Positions 15,402 through 24,712 of a stretch of DNA of 64,000 nucleotides are shown piece after piece (the first letter of the stretch is position 1; the number at the start of each line of letters is the position of its first letter). The notes under the pieces were generated by a model that was not told the origin of the DNA, made no database searches, and worked only from the letters and a program-made list of their open reading frames with translations. The position numbers and the translations under genes were made by a program. The DNA is taken from the NCBI GenBank assembly GCA_910585705.1, contig CAJUER010000002.1:310001-374000 (forward strand), read 5' to 3'. The stretch comes from an uncultured Christensenella sp. (GTDB taxonomy: Bacteria > Bacillota > Clostridia > Christensenellales > Borkfalkiaceae).

Positions 15402-16154
15402 TTAATTTTCGTGTTCGGCAAGCTCTTCGTTTGCCTCTTCGGGCGCAGGGTTTTGCGCTTGCGGCAAAGCGTTTTGCCTTTTTCTTATTTTCCGCCAGCT
15501 GTAAAAACTGTAAACGTCGATTACGAAGAACGCGCAAAAGCACATAATGCTGGGTAGAACCTGCAAGCCAGCCGTCGGCAGTTTCATCGACCATAGTATA
15601 ATAAGAACTATGTCGTTTGCGATGAAGCAGATTGAAAAATATTCGCAACGCCTGAACATAAGATATGCCGCCGTAATGCTAGTGGTCAACGAAATGGTAC
15701 TGACGATAAGATTATCGGTGTTAAGCGCGCGTAGAAGGAAGTAAAACGCGGCGGTAACAGCAGCAGACCCGACAAAGGTAACGGCGTATTCCCATTTTTT
15801 CAGCGTGTTTACCTTAACCTCGCGCGCTTTGCCGTTATAATTGTTTTTTATCCATGTGTAAATGGAAATTATATGAATGGGAATCATAAGTGCGAAGTAA
15901 ATTATCATTTCGCCGTAAAAACGCTGTGTGTACGCATAACCGCCGTACAGTGCGCCGAACGCTATGGAAACAAACTGCCCTATAACGTTGCCCTTCGCGT
16001 TGACTATAATGCAGGTTATGCCCGCAAGCGAAGACAGATATGAGAGTACGCTTCTTTCATTAGTTACGGCAAATCCTACGGTTATGATAACTACCGCGAC
16101 GGACCACATCGCCCATTCCAATTTGGTAAAGTATTTAAAAAATTTTTTCATCAT
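15402..16154 (-). CDS. pnuC: PnuC-family vitamin transporter
   Basis: PnuC proteins are SWEET-like facilitators for nicotinamide riboside and, in related groups, thiamine or riboflavin. The 250-residue product has seven or eight hydrophobic segments. The segment around residues 55-95 (GNVIGQFVSIAFGALYGGYAY, then YGEMIIYFALMIPIHIISIYTW) and the late NDIVLIILW and FFVIDVYSFYSWRK match the family. Substrate cannot be decided from sequence; nadA elsewhere in the window shows that NAD can be made de novo. The first ATG lies only about 12 bases after the -10 box and has no Shine-Dalgarno. Confidence 0.82.
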   Translation of the reverse strand: MMKKFFKYFTKLEWAMWSVAVVIITVGFAVTNERSVLSYLSSLAGITCIIVNAKGNVIGQFVSIAFGALYGGYAYTQRFYGEMIIYFALMIPIHIISIYTWIKNNYNGKAREVKVNTLKKWEYAVTFVGSAAVTAAFYFLLRALNTDNLIVSTISLTTSITAAYLMFRRCEYFSICFIANDIVLIILWSMKLPTAGLQVLPSIMCFCAFFVIDVYSFYSWRKIRKRQNALPQAQNPAPEEANEELAEHEN

Positions 16155-16166
16155 AGTACTTAAAAT

Positions 16167-16195
16167 ATACTAACATAACTTAAATAAATTTGCAA
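16167..16195 (-). promoter_or_regulatory. Promoter of pnuC-like gene
   Basis: Read on the - strand: TTGCAA, 17 bases, TAGTAT. The ATG starts 12 bases after the -10 box, so the 5' leader can be only about five bases. Confidence 0.65.
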
Positions 16196-16224
16196 CTTCA
16201 AGCGCGTTAAATTTAAAAACGCTG

Positions 16225-16253
16225 TTGCAATAAACGAAAGGGTGTGCTATAAT
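16225..16253 (+). promoter_or_regulatory. Promoter of eda
   Basis: TTGCAA at 16225-16230 and TATAAT at 16248-16253, 17 bases apart. GGAGGA at 16278-16283 is the ribosome site of the gene that follows. Confidence 0.8.
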
Positions 16254-16286
16254 GTAACCGTTGTATAGAAAGTCAATGGAGGAATT

Positions 16287-16910
16287 ATGATGACAGAACA
16301 ACAGATGCTTGAAAAAATAAAACAGACGAGAGTTGTGCCCGTAGTGGTGCTCAACACAATTGAGGAAACTCTGCCCAAAATGCAGGCGCTTGTAAACGGC
16401 GGACTGCCCTGCGCGGAAATTACTTTCAGGACGGCTTGCGCCGCAGAAGCAATTGCGCTTACGGTTAAAAACTTCCCCGATATGCTTGTGGGCGCGGGTA
16501 CGGTTATCAATAAAGAACAGTGCGAAAAGGCGATTAAAGCCGGCTCGAAGTTCATCGTATCGCCCGGTTTTTCGGAAGAGGTTGCGGACTGCTGTAAAAA
16601 GCACGGGCTTTTGTATCTGCCCGGCATCGTAACCCCGACGGAAGCTATGGCGGCGATTGCAAAGGGACTTACCACGCTCAAATTTTTCCCTGCGTCCAAC
16701 TACGGCGGACTTAAAACCATCAAGGCAATTTGCGCGGCGTTCCCTTATCTGCAAATTATGCCTACCGGCGGCATTTCCGCAGACAACATTCTCGAATACC
16801 TTGCTTACGACAAAATTATCGCGTGCGGCGGAAGCTGGATGATGAGCGGCACACCCGAAGAAATCGAAGCGAAAACAAAGCAGGCGGTTCAGCTTGTAAA
16901 AAACGCATAA
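16287..16910 (+). CDS. eda: KDPG/KHG aldolase
   Basis: Class I aldolase that splits 2-keto-3-deoxy-6-phosphogluconate to pyruvate and glyceraldehyde-3-phosphate, closing the Entner-Doudoroff or hexuronate routes. The 207-residue length is standard. Motifs: AEITFRT (general base Glu), VGAGTV, FIVSPG and LKFFPAS, whose Lys forms the Schiff base, plus MPTGGIS. No dehydratase or KDG kinase lies beside it; it is a single-gene unit with its own promoter and terminator, so the pathway context is not visible here. Confidence 0.94.
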   Translation: MMTEQQMLEKIKQTRVVPVVVLNTIEETLPKMQALVNGGLPCAEITFRTACAAEAIALTVKNFPDMLVGAGTVINKEQCEKAIKAGSKFIVSPGFSEEVADCCKKHGLLYLPGIVTPTEAMAAIAKGLTTLKFFPASNYGGLKTIKAICAAFPYLQIMPTGGISADNILEYLAYDKIIACGGSWMMSGTPEEIEAKTKQAVQLVKNA

Positions 16911-16980
16911 ATAAAAACGTATAAGTTTAACTTGTAAAAAGCACATAAATCAAATAAGTAAAATGAAAGCGTAAAAATAA

Positions 16981-17010
16981 AAGCGGCGCGCCGTTCAGGC
17001 GCGCCGCTTA
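16981..17010. terminator. Bidirectional terminator
   Basis: AAGCGGCGCGCC pairs with GGCGCGCCGCTT around a five-base loop, preceded by A-rich and followed by T-rich sequence. It serves eda and the convergent YitT gene. Confidence 0.88.
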
Positions 17011-17021
17011 ATTTCATTTTA

Positions 17022-17960
17022 TCAGAAACCGGGTCTGAAACCCTTGCCGAGTATTTCGTTTGTGTCCGTTAAAATAACGAATGCGGCCGGGTCGGTTTGG
17101 CGTATTTTCGCTTTTAGCCTGTAAGCTTCCTTGCGGTTGCATACGGTTATCATAATTGTTTTTTCTTCGCCGGAATAGCCGCCCTTCGCCTTGTACGAGG
17201 TAAAACTTCGGTGCATTCCCTCGATAATGAACGGCGCGATAAGCTCTTCATTGGCGGTAATAATCGTTACCAGCTTGCTTTTGCCTATGCTTTCGATTAC
17301 GCTGTCCACGAGGAAGGCTTTGAAGAAAAGTCCAAGCACGGAAAATAGTCCCGTAGCCGTATCGAAAATGATAAAGGTGGAGGAAGCAATAAGAAGGTCG
17401 GTAACGAACAGCGCTTTGCCGATATTGATTTTAGCGTACTTCTTTATAATCAGAGCTATTATGTCCGTGCCGCCCGATGAGGCGTTGCAGTTAAAGAGTA
17501 TCGCGCTGCCTATTCCCGTCAAAAGCATTGCATACACAAATTCAAGGAATTTATGGCTCGTGAGCGTGTTCTGCGCGTTCAGCTCTATCCCCAGCGCCTG
17601 CAAAATCCACTGCATAGCGTACATTTCCACTGTATACATTATACTGCAATACGCCGTTTTGAATGTGCAGCCTTTCCCGAGAAAGATGAAACCTATAATT
17701 ATCAGAATTGCGTTTATAATGAGGTTGATTACGGGCTGGGTTATGAACGGTACGGACTTTGTGACGTACTTCGTCAAAATAATGGAAATACCGCTTACTC
17801 CGCCCGTTGCGAAATTGTTGGGCGCTTTAAAAAAATGAATACCCACTGCGATAAGAAGTATTCCGAAATTCAGAACTACCCAATTAAGAACGGTTTTGCG
17901 CCGTTCTTTAATCTTGTCGGGATTGCTCTTATTCAATTGATTACCGTCGTTAATTTTCAT
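17022..17960 (-). CDS. YitT family membrane protein (second of a tandem pair)
   Basis: YitT proteins combine five or six membrane helices with a C-terminal DUF2179 domain; their transported substrate is unknown. The 312-residue product has NWVVLNFGILLIAVGIHFFKAPNNFATGGVSGISIIL near residues 27-65, NCNASSGGTDIIALIIKKY around 158-176 and a soluble end with ITVCNRKEAYRLKAKIRQTDPAAFVILTDTNEILGKGF. It is a clear paralogue of the gene 12 bases upstream and is probably co-transcribed with it. Confidence 0.9.
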   Translation of the reverse strand: MKINDGNQLNKSNPDKIKERRKTVLNWVVLNFGILLIAVGIHFFKAPNNFATGGVSGISIILTKYVTKSVPFITQPVINLIINAILIIIGFIFLGKGCTFKTAYCSIMYTVEMYAMQWILQALGIELNAQNTLTSHKFLEFVYAMLLTGIGSAILFNCNASSGGTDIIALIIKKYAKINIGKALFVTDLLIASSTFIIFDTATGLFSVLGLFFKAFLVDSVIESIGKSKLVTIITANEELIAPFIIEGMHRSFTSYKAKGGYSGEEKTIMITVCNRKEAYRLKAKIRQTDPAAFVILTDTNEILGKGFRPGF

Positions 17961-17972
17961 AATATGCGGCTG

Positions 17973-19022
17973 TTAAAGCGTGCCGCCGAAGCCTTTTCCG
18001 AGTATTTCGTTTGCGTCGGTTATTATTACGAAGGAAGAAGGGTCAACCTCGTTGATTTTAGTCTTTAACTTCAACGCCTCGTTGCGCTTGCATATGGTTA
18101 CAATCACTTTCTTTTTATTGTGCGAATATCCGCCTTCCGCGTCGTACGCGGTATAACCGTGTTTTATAACCTTTAAAATATATTCGGATATAATTTCGGG
18201 ATTTTCCGTTATTATCGTTATCTGTTTGGTTTTGCCTATGCTTTCTATGACTCCGTCGAGGAGGAAAGATTTGGTAAAAAGTCCCATTACGGAGAAGAGC
18301 GCGCATTCCACGCTGAACGTATAGAATGAAACGAGCACGACTATCATATCGATAATCATAAGCGCCATACCCACGTTTATATTCGTGTACTTTTTGAGAA
18401 TGAGCGCGATAATGTCCGTTCCGCCCGAAGACGAGCCGCAGTTGAATACAAGCGCGCCGCCTATGCCGAAAAGAAGTATCGCATAAACAAGCTCTAACAA
18501 CGGTTCGTTGGTCAGTTTACCGGTTTCGGTTATTTTACCGATTACGTCGAAATGCTCGAACAGCGCGATTACGCCCGTATAGTAGAGAGAACAGAAAATA
18601 GTGCGGACGGTGCATTGCTTTCCGAGAATGATAAGTCCGATTATAAGCAGGGCTACGTTTATTATCGCCATAATTACGTCATAGGTAAGGAAGCTTACAT
18701 GCTGTGTTATGAAGCTGGATAAAATCATCGCGATGCCGGCAATTCCGCCCAAAGTTATGTCGTTCGGCTTCTGGAAAAAGTAAACGCTGAACGACATCAT
18801 TGTTATGCCTATCAAAAGAAGTACCCACCTTAAAACAGTGCGCTTTTTCATTTGGGCAGGCGTTAAAACCTTGTCGCCGTAAATTACGGGTTTTTCCTGT
18901 TCGCCGCCGTCGTTTACGGTAACGCCGTCCATTGCCCTGTTTACCGCTCTTGCCGCTGCTTTAGCTATTTCGGGATTGACGACCGGCAGTTCTTCAACGT
19001 TTCTTCTCTTTCCGGATTTCAT
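17973..19022 (-). CDS. YitT family membrane protein (first of a tandem pair)
   Basis: The 349-residue product shares with its neighbour the YitT membrane core (MSFSVYFFQKPNDITLGGIAGIAMIL; NCGSSSGGTDIIALILKKYTNINVGMALM) and the DUF2179 end (VTICKRNEALKLKTKINEVDPSSFVIITDANEILGKGF). It differs by a 70-residue charged, cytoplasmic N-terminal extension (KSGKRRNVEELPVVNPEIAKAAARAVNR). It is the promoter-proximal gene. The pair looks like a tandem duplication with later divergence; two subunits of one complex would fit but is not shown. Confidence 0.9.
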   Translation of the reverse strand: MKSGKRRNVEELPVVNPEIAKAAARAVNRAMDGVTVNDGGEQEKPVIYGDKVLTPAQMKKRTVLRWVLLLIGITMMSFSVYFFQKPNDITLGGIAGIAMILSSFITQHVSFLTYDVIMAIINVALLIIGLIILGKQCTVRTIFCSLYYTGVIALFEHFDVIGKITETGKLTNEPLLELVYAILLFGIGGALVFNCGSSSGGTDIIALILKKYTNINVGMALMIIDMIVVLVSFYTFSVECALFSVMGLFTKSFLLDGVIESIGKTKQITIITENPEIISEYILKVIKHGYTAYDAEGGYSHNKKKVIVTICKRNEALKLKTKINEVDPSSFVIITDANEILGKGFGGTL

Positions 19023-19064
19023 AAATTTTTTTTATTTCTCTCTTTGATTGTATTGACAAGTCAA

Positions 19065-19093
19065 ATCATAACATAACGAAATTGCAAAGTCAA
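19065..19093 (-). promoter_or_regulatory. Promoter of the YitT pair
   Basis: On the - strand TTGACT and TATGAT are separated by 17 bases. The start codon lies about 42 bases downstream. Confidence 0.78.
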
Positions 19094-19152
19094 TGAATTT
19101 AAGTTGACGAATTTTTACATACTTCGGAGCGCGCATAATTCGCCGCCGCTTA

Positions 19153-19181
19153 TTGACTTTGACGCGCGGATATGTTACAAT
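19153..19181 (+). promoter_or_regulatory. Promoter of the GH13-glgB group
   Basis: TTGACT at 19153-19158 and TACAAT at 19176-19181 with a 17-base spacer, 45 bases before the start codon. GGAAGG lies just before the ATG at 19226. Confidence 0.8.
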
Positions 19182-19225
19182 TTTCTTTGACGGAATAAAC
19201 CGCTTACAAATTTTCGGAAGGTAGT

Positions 19226-21256
19226 ATGATTAACAGAAGGGCGTTGTTCGCCGACGAAACGGAAAACTTCAAAACCCCGTACGAGCCGAAGCGCGGAGAC
19301 AGGGTAACGCTGCGCCTGCGCACGCTGAAAAACGACGTTCTGCGGGCGTATGCGGTAATAAATGGCGTAAAACGTACAATGGCGAAACAGTCGGTAAAAT
19401 GCGCGGGGGACAACTTCGATTTTTACGAGGTCTCTTTTACATGTACGGATAAAGCAGTAAATTACTATTTCGTCGTGTACGATGACGACGATATAGTTTA
19501 CGTCAACCGTTTGGGCTGTGTGGAGAATATTCAGCCCGAATACGATTTTTCGTTTCAGCCCGACTTCCATGTTCCCGACTGGGCGAAGGGCGTTGTGTTT
19601 TATCAGATTTTTACGGACAGGTTCTGCAACGGTAATCCCGAAAACGACGTAGCGGACAACGAATACTATTATACGGGCGGACATTCGAAAAAAGTAAATG
19701 AATGGTATAAATTCCCCGACGAGCTTGACGTGCGCTGTTTTTACGGCGGCGACCTTCAAGGGGTTGAAAGCAAGCTTGACTATTTACAGGAGCTTGGAGT
19801 CGAGGTGATTTATTTTAATCCGCTTTTCGTTTCGCCGTCAAACCACAAATACGATACGCAGGACTACGACCATATAGACCCGCACCTTGCGGTTATAGAA
19901 GAGGACTGCGACCATGCAATGCTTCATTGGGAGCATCATAACGGATATGCGCAAAGATACATAAAGCGCGTGACCTCGCCCGCCAACCTTGAAAAGTCAA
20001 ATGCGTATTTCGCCCGTCTTGTGGAGGAAATTCACGCTCGCGGAATGAAGGTGATTATCGACGGCGTTTTCAACCACTGCGGCTCGTTCAACAAATGGCT
20101 TGACCGCGAGGGGATTTATCTTAACAAGGAAGGCTTTTTAAAGGGCGCTTATCACGACGTTAAAAGCCCTTACAGGAATTATTTCGCTTTCGACAAGCGG
20201 GAAGCAAACAGCGGCTATGAAGGCTGGTGGGGCTTTGCAACCTTGCCGAAGCTCAATTACGAGCACAGCCCCGAGCTTGAAGAATATGTGCTGTCTACGG
20301 GCGCGAAGTGGGTTTCCGCGCCTTACGGAGTGGACGGCTGGCGGCTTGACGTTGCCGCCGATTTGGGGCATAGCGTAGATTACAACCACAAGTTCTGGCG
20401 CAAATTCCGCGAGAGGGTCCGCGCCGCCAATCCCGAAGCGTTTATATTTGCCGAGCATTACGGCGACCCTTCGGACTGGTTCAAGGGCGACGAGTGGGAT
20501 TCGGTAATGAATTACGACGCGTTTATGGAACCCGTGACTTGGTTCCTTACGGGTATGGAAAAGCACAGCGAAGGTTTCGACGGCGCTAAGCTGTGGGACG
20601 GAAACGCCTTTTTCGACAGTATGTTCAAGAGCATGTCGCGCTTCCCCCGCCCCGCGCTGGACTCGGCTTTGAACCAGCTTTCCAACCACGATCATTCGCG
20701 TTTTTTGACGCGCACGAACGGCGTGGTCGGCACTATCAAAACCAAAGGTCCGCACGCCGCAGGCGAAAACGTGAACGTGCGGGTAATGGCTTTGGGCGTG
20801 CTTATCCAGATGACTTGGCCGGGAAGTCCGGGCGTGTACTATGCGGACGAGGCGGGACAGGTCGGCTGGACGGACCCCGACAGCCGCCGCACCTATCCGT
20901 GGGGGCATGAGAATACCGAGCTTCTGCGTTACCACAAAACCGCGATTGCAATGCGCAAGGACGTTCACTGTCTCAAAAAGGGCAGCGTAAAGCGGCTGGA
21001 CGCGGGCAACGGTTATATTGCTTACGGCAGATTCGACAGCGAGGATTGTGCCGCCGTTATAATAAACTGCACCGACGGCGATTTGAATTTAAGCGTGCCC
21101 GTCTGGGAGCTTGACGTTCCCACAGGCTCGAGCATGATAAGGCGGCTCAACGCCGAAGGATTTTATGACGGCGAAAAGTGCGAGGTTCGGCACGGCAGAC
21201 TTTTCATAACTCTGCCGGCGAAGTCGGGCTGCGTTTACACGTTCGGATATAAATGA
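19226..21256 (+). CDS. GH13 neopullulanase/cyclomaltodextrinase-like glucosidase
   Basis: Hydrolyses alpha-1,4 (possibly alpha-1,6) links in maltodextrins or cyclodextrins in the cytoplasm. The 676-residue product has no signal peptide. Residues 1-115 form an N-terminal beta domain of the CBM34 type, followed by the barrel (WAKGVVFYQIFTDRFCNGNP). Catalytic residues: Asp about 375 (GWRLDVAADL), Glu about 410 (IFAEHYGD), Asp about 489 (SNHDHSRF). It is 22 bases upstream of glgB, so it probably acts in glycogen or maltodextrin turnover. Exact specificity is not decidable by eye. Confidence 0.88.
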   Translation: MINRRALFADETENFKTPYEPKRGDRVTLRLRTLKNDVLRAYAVINGVKRTMAKQSVKCAGDNFDFYEVSFTCTDKAVNYYFVVYDDDDIVYVNRLGCVENIQPEYDFSFQPDFHVPDWAKGVVFYQIFTDRFCNGNPENDVADNEYYYTGGHSKKVNEWYKFPDELDVRCFYGGDLQGVESKLDYLQELGVEVIYFNPLFVSPSNHKYDTQDYDHIDPHLAVIEEDCDHAMLHWEHHNGYAQRYIKRVTSPANLEKSNAYFARLVEEIHARGMKVIIDGVFNHCGSFNKWLDREGIYLNKEGFLKGAYHDVKSPYRNYFAFDKREANSGYEGWWGFATLPKLNYEHSPELEEYVLSTGAKWVSAPYGVDGWRLDVAADLGHSVDYNHKFWRKFRERVRAANPEAFIFAEHYGDPSDWFKGDEWDSVMNYDAFMEPVTWFLTGMEKHSEGFDGAKLWDGNAFFDSMFKSMSRFPRPALDSALNQLSNHDHSRFLTRTNGVVGTIKTKGPHAAGENVNVRVMALGVLIQMTWPGSPGVYYADEAGQVGWTDPDSRRTYPWGHENTELLRYHKTAIAMRKDVHCLKKGSVKRLDAGNGYIAYGRFDSEDCAAVIINCTDGDLNLSVPVWELDVPTGSSMIRRLNAEGFYDGEKCEVRHGRLFITLPAKSGCVYTFGYK

Positions 21257-21277
21257 TATTTACTGGGGGGAAATAAA

Positions 21278-23320
21278 ATGAAAAGATTTTTCGGGGAGCT
21301 GGATACATACCTGTTCCATCACGGCACGCATTATGAGCTGTACAATAAAATGGGTGCGCACATTTGCGAAGAAAACGGCGTGCGCGGCGTGCACTTTGTG
21401 CTTTGGGCGCCGTATGCAAGGGCGGTTTGCGTGGTTTCAGACGGCAACGGCTGGACGGCTTGGCGTGACGTTATGGAAAAGTGCGACGACTCTATTTGGG
21501 AACTGTTTGTTCCCGGCATGTGCGAAGGCGTAAAATATAAATATCTCATTGTGAGGGAGGACGGCTCGGAGGTGTATAAAATCGACCCGTACGCCTTCCG
21601 TTCCGAGCTTCGCCCCGCAAACGCTTCCGTAGTGACCGCGCTCGACTACGAGTGGGGCGACGGAAAATGGCGCAAGCAAAAGAAGGGCGAAAACTTCCTC
21701 GAAAAGCCTATGGCTGTGTACGAGGTTCATCTTGGCAGTTGGAAAAAGGATTTGTCCAAGTGGGACGAGGACCAGTACTTCGATTACCGCCGTCTTGCGC
21801 ACGAGCTTGCCGAATACGTCAATTATATGGGCTATACGCATATCGAGCTTATGGGCATTTGCGAATACCCCTTCGACCCTTCGTGGGGCTATCAGGTTAC
21901 GGGTTACTTTTCGCCGACGGCAAGGTACGGCACGCCCGAAGACTTTATGTATTTCGTCGACCATATGCACAAAAACGGCATAGGCGTAATTCTGGACTGG
22001 GTGCCCGCGCACTTCCCCAAAGACGACTGGGGGCTTGCGAATTTCGACGGAACGCCCCTTTACGAATATGCCGACCCCCTGCGCGCCGAATATCCCGAAT
22101 GGGGAACGAAGGCTTTCGATTTGGGCAAAAAAGAAGTTTCTAATTTCTTAATGGCTTCGGCGTTTTTCTGGGTTGAAAAATATCATATCGACGCGCTGAG
22201 AGTGGACGCGGTTGCGGCAATGCTTTACAACAGCTTCGGCAGACAGGAATACCGCCCCAACGAATACGGCGGTAATGAAAATTTGGAAAGCTTCGAGTTT
22301 TTCAGACACCTCAACAGCGTTCTCAGAAGCAGGACGGACGCTTTTCTTATCGCGGAGGATTCCTCGATAATCGCAGGCGTGACCGCGCCCGCAAAGAAGG
22401 GCGGACTCGGCTTTGGACTTAAATGGAATATGGGCTGGATGAACGACTCGATACGTTATTACAACACGGACCCCATTTTCAGACCCTATCACCACCATCT
22501 GATGACGCATACCCTCGAATACTGCTTTATAGAAAATTATATGCTCGTGCTTTCGCACGACGAGGTAGTGTACGGCAAGGGCAGTATGATTAATAAGTTC
22601 ATAGGCAACAAGCAGGACAAACTGGGAAGCCTTAAAACCTGTTACACTATGATGACGGGGCATCCCGGCAAAAAACTGCTGTTTATGGGTCAGGACTTCG
22701 CGCAGGAGCGGGAGTGGAACTTCAAGACGGGGCTTGACTGGTTTTTATGCGACGACGAGGGGCACCGCGACGTTATGAACTGCTGGCGCGAGCTTTTGCG
22801 CCTGTACCGCGAACGCCCCGTGCTTCACAACGACTGCGGCGGACCCAACACTTTCGAGTGGATAAACAGCGGCGATTGCAACCGCAACATTTTCACGTTC
22901 ATAAGGCGCAACCCCTGGAACTACAACAACGCGCTTGTGTTCGTTTGCAACTTCGCCCCCGTAGAACGGTGGGAAATGGGCGTGGGCGCGCCCGTCGAGG
23001 GCGTGTACAAACGCATATTCTCAACCTATCCCGACGGTTCGCCTCTGGAAATCGAAACTGTTGAAGAACTTTGCGACGGAAGACGGTATAAACTGATTTT
23101 CAATCTGCGCCCTTACGAGTCGTGCATTTTCGAAGTGCCTTACAAGGAAAGCACGCCCGAAGAAATTAAAAAGGAAAAGGCTGTGCGCTCGGGCATAAAG
23201 AAGGCGCACGAGGAAGTTAAAAACGATTTTTCACATGTGCCCGACGTGAAGGTGCCCGAAGATATTGCCGCAAAGCCTGCGGCGAAGAAGTCGGTTAAAA
23301 AACCTGCGGCAAAAAAATAG
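21278..23320 (+). CDS. glgB: 1,4-alpha-glucan branching enzyme
   Basis: Transfers alpha-1,4 chains to 6-positions to branch glycogen. The 680-residue product has the CBM48 N-terminal domain (FVLWAPYARAVCVVSDGNGW) and the GH13 barrel: GYTHIELMGICEYPFDPSWGYQVTGYF, catalytic Asp about 310 (DALRVDAVAAML), Glu about 360 (LIAEDSS) and Asp about 428 (LSHDEVVYGK). The last 25 residues are a Lys/Ala/Pro-rich tail, unusual for the family. No glgC or glgA is in the window; glgP is 27 kb away. Confidence 0.95.
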   Translation: MKRFFGELDTYLFHHGTHYELYNKMGAHICEENGVRGVHFVLWAPYARAVCVVSDGNGWTAWRDVMEKCDDSIWELFVPGMCEGVKYKYLIVREDGSEVYKIDPYAFRSELRPANASVVTALDYEWGDGKWRKQKKGENFLEKPMAVYEVHLGSWKKDLSKWDEDQYFDYRRLAHELAEYVNYMGYTHIELMGICEYPFDPSWGYQVTGYFSPTARYGTPEDFMYFVDHMHKNGIGVILDWVPAHFPKDDWGLANFDGTPLYEYADPLRAEYPEWGTKAFDLGKKEVSNFLMASAFFWVEKYHIDALRVDAVAAMLYNSFGRQEYRPNEYGGNENLESFEFFRHLNSVLRSRTDAFLIAEDSSIIAGVTAPAKKGGLGFGLKWNMGWMNDSIRYYNTDPIFRPYHHHLMTHTLEYCFIENYMLVLSHDEVVYGKGSMINKFIGNKQDKLGSLKTCYTMMTGHPGKKLLFMGQDFAQEREWNFKTGLDWFLCDDEGHRDVMNCWRELLRLYRERPVLHNDCGGPNTFEWINSGDCNRNIFTFIRRNPWNYNNALVFVCNFAPVERWEMGVGAPVEGVYKRIFSTYPDGSPLEIETVEELCDGRRYKLIFNLRPYESCIFEVPYKESTPEEIKKEKAVRSGIKKAHEEVKNDFSHVPDVKVPEDIAAKPAAKKSVKKPAAKK

Positions 23321-23330
23321 GAATTTAAAG

Positions 23331-24242
23331 ATGAACGGCGTAAAGCAAAAAATTTTAAAACTTAAAGCGGAAAAGGACGTGTGCATTCTCGCACACAGCT
23401 ATATGTCGGAAGAAGTTTGCTCGGTTGCGGATTTCGTCGGCGACAGCTACGCGCTTGCGGTCAAGGCGAAAGACGCGCCGCAAAGCGTTGTGATTATGTG
23501 CGGCGTCCGCTTTATGGCCGAAACGGTGAAAATGCTTTCGCCGCACAAAAGAGTTATTCTGTCCAACCCGAAAGCGGGCTGTGCAATGGCGGAACAGTTT
23601 GATAAAGAGGTCATTCTGGAAGTTAAAAAACGTTATCCCGATTACGCGGTGGTTGCTTATGTAAATACTACTGCGGAGCTTAAAACGGTTGCCGACGTCT
23701 GCGTAACGTCTTCGAGCGCGGTTAAAATCTGCCGCGCCATGCCCGAAAAAAATATTCTTTTCATTCCCGATATAAATCTTGGAACTTACGTTTCGCAAAA
23801 AGTGCCTGAAAAGAATTTCAAACTGCTTTCGGGCGGTTGCCCTGCGCACGCGCAAGTAGAGGCGGCGGACGTGCTGAAAGCGAAATCGGCGCATCCCGAC
23901 GCGCTTTTTCTCGTTCACCCCGAGTGCCGTCCCGAAGTGGTAAGCCTTGCGGACTACGTCGGCTCGACGACGGGTATTATGGACTACGCCGAAAAATCCG
24001 ATAAAACTCAATTCATTATCGGCACGGAAAATTCCATAACCGAGCACTTGCGCGTGAAATGTCCCGACAAAGAGTTTTATCCGCTTTCCGACAGGCTCGT
24101 ATGCGGCAATATGCGCATTACCACGCCCGAAGACGTGTTGAAATGCCTCGAAGGTACGGGCGGCGAGGAAATTTTTATAGACGAAGACGTGCGGGTTAAA
24201 GCGGTAAAGTGCATAGAGAGAATGATTAAGCTCGGCGGCTGA
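23331..24242 (+). CDS. nadA: Quinolinate synthase
   Basis: Condenses iminoaspartate with dihydroxyacetone phosphate to quinolinate for NAD synthesis, using a [4Fe-4S] cluster. Starting at the ATG at 23331 gives 303 residues; a frame open from 23265 only overlaps the end of glgB. Cluster ligands are Cys84 (NPKAGCAMAEQ), Cys170 (SGGCPAH) and Cys258 (RLVCGNMRI). nadB and nadC are not next to it. Its neighbours are the iron-sulfur assembly genes, which fits its need for a cluster. Confidence 0.94.
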   Translation: MNGVKQKILKLKAEKDVCILAHSYMSEEVCSVADFVGDSYALAVKAKDAPQSVVIMCGVRFMAETVKMLSPHKRVILSNPKAGCAMAEQFDKEVILEVKKRYPDYAVVAYVNTTAELKTVADVCVTSSSAVKICRAMPEKNILFIPDINLGTYVSQKVPEKNFKLLSGGCPAHAQVEAADVLKAKSAHPDALFLVHPECRPEVVSLADYVGSTTGIMDYAEKSDKTQFIIGTENSITEHLRVKCPDKEFYPLSDRLVCGNMRITTPEDVLKCLEGTGGEEIFIDEDVRVKAVKCIERMIKLGG

Positions 24243-24263
24243 GCGGTTATTTGGTGAATCGAT

Positions 24264-24656
24264 ATGATGATAACGACGAAGGGCAGGAACGCCCTTAAAA
24301 TTATGATAGAACTTGCGCGGTGCGAGGACGGGGGATACATTTCCCTTGCGGACGTTGCCGAGCGGCAGAAGGAGTCGCTTAAATATCTGGAAGCGTCGGC
24401 GGCGCAGCTTTCGGCGGCGGGGCTTGTGGTAAGCGCGCGCGGTAAAAGCGGCGGCTATAAGCTTGCGCGCAGAGCGGAGGAGTACACCGTAGCCGAAATT
24501 TTGCTTTCGGGCGAAGGCACGCTTGCGCCGGTAAGCTGTCTTGTCAGCGGCTGCGAAAACGCACAGTCGTGTATGACGCTTCCCCTCTTCAAGGAGCTGG
24601 ACGAAGTTATTATGAATTTTTTAACTTCGAAAACCTTAAAGGATTTACTGAAATAA
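24264..24656 (+). CDS. Rrf2/IscR-type iron-sulfur regulator
   Basis: Winged-helix repressor of 130 residues. TTKGRNALKIMIELARCEDGGYISLADVAERQKESLKYLEASAAQL forms the DNA-binding part. Cys92, Cys97 and Cys103 (SCLVSGC..AQSC) match the three-cysteine cluster site of IscR-like members, so it probably senses Fe-S status. It lies 86 bases before iscS, whose promoter holds two inverted repeats that are its likely operators. No separate promoter was seen before it, so it may be transcribed with nadA. Confidence 0.88.
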   Translation: MMITTKGRNALKIMIELARCEDGGYISLADVAERQKESLKYLEASAAQLSAAGLVVSARGKSGGYKLARRAEEYTVAEILLSGEGTLAPVSCLVSGCENAQSCMTLPLFKELDEVIMNFLTSKTLKDLLK

Positions 24657-24674
24657 ATTTTTGCGAAAGAAGCT

Positions 24675-24699
24675 AATTCCTATTGACAAAATAGGAATT
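24675..24699. promoter_or_regulatory. Perfect inverted repeat on the iscS -35 box (Rrf2 operator 1)
   Basis: AATTCCTATT (24675-24684) and its exact complement AATAGGAATT (24690-24699) flank a five-base centre that covers the -35 TTGACA. A protein bound here would block RNA polymerase. Assignment to the adjacent Rrf2 protein is by proximity. Confidence 0.75.
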
Positions 24700-24711
24700 A
24701 AATTTTATAAT
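24683..24711 (+). promoter_or_regulatory. Promoter of the iscS operon
   Basis: Consensus TTGACA (24683-24688) and TATAAT (24706-24711) with a 17-base spacer. Such a perfect promoter needs repression, which the two overlapping inverted repeats can supply. Confidence 0.92.
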
Positions 24712-24712
24712 C

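Noticed and set aside
16960..16976. Catabolite-response (cre) site near TGAAAGCG
   Set aside because: Two conserved positions of the cre consensus are missing and it lies downstream of a gene next to a terminator.
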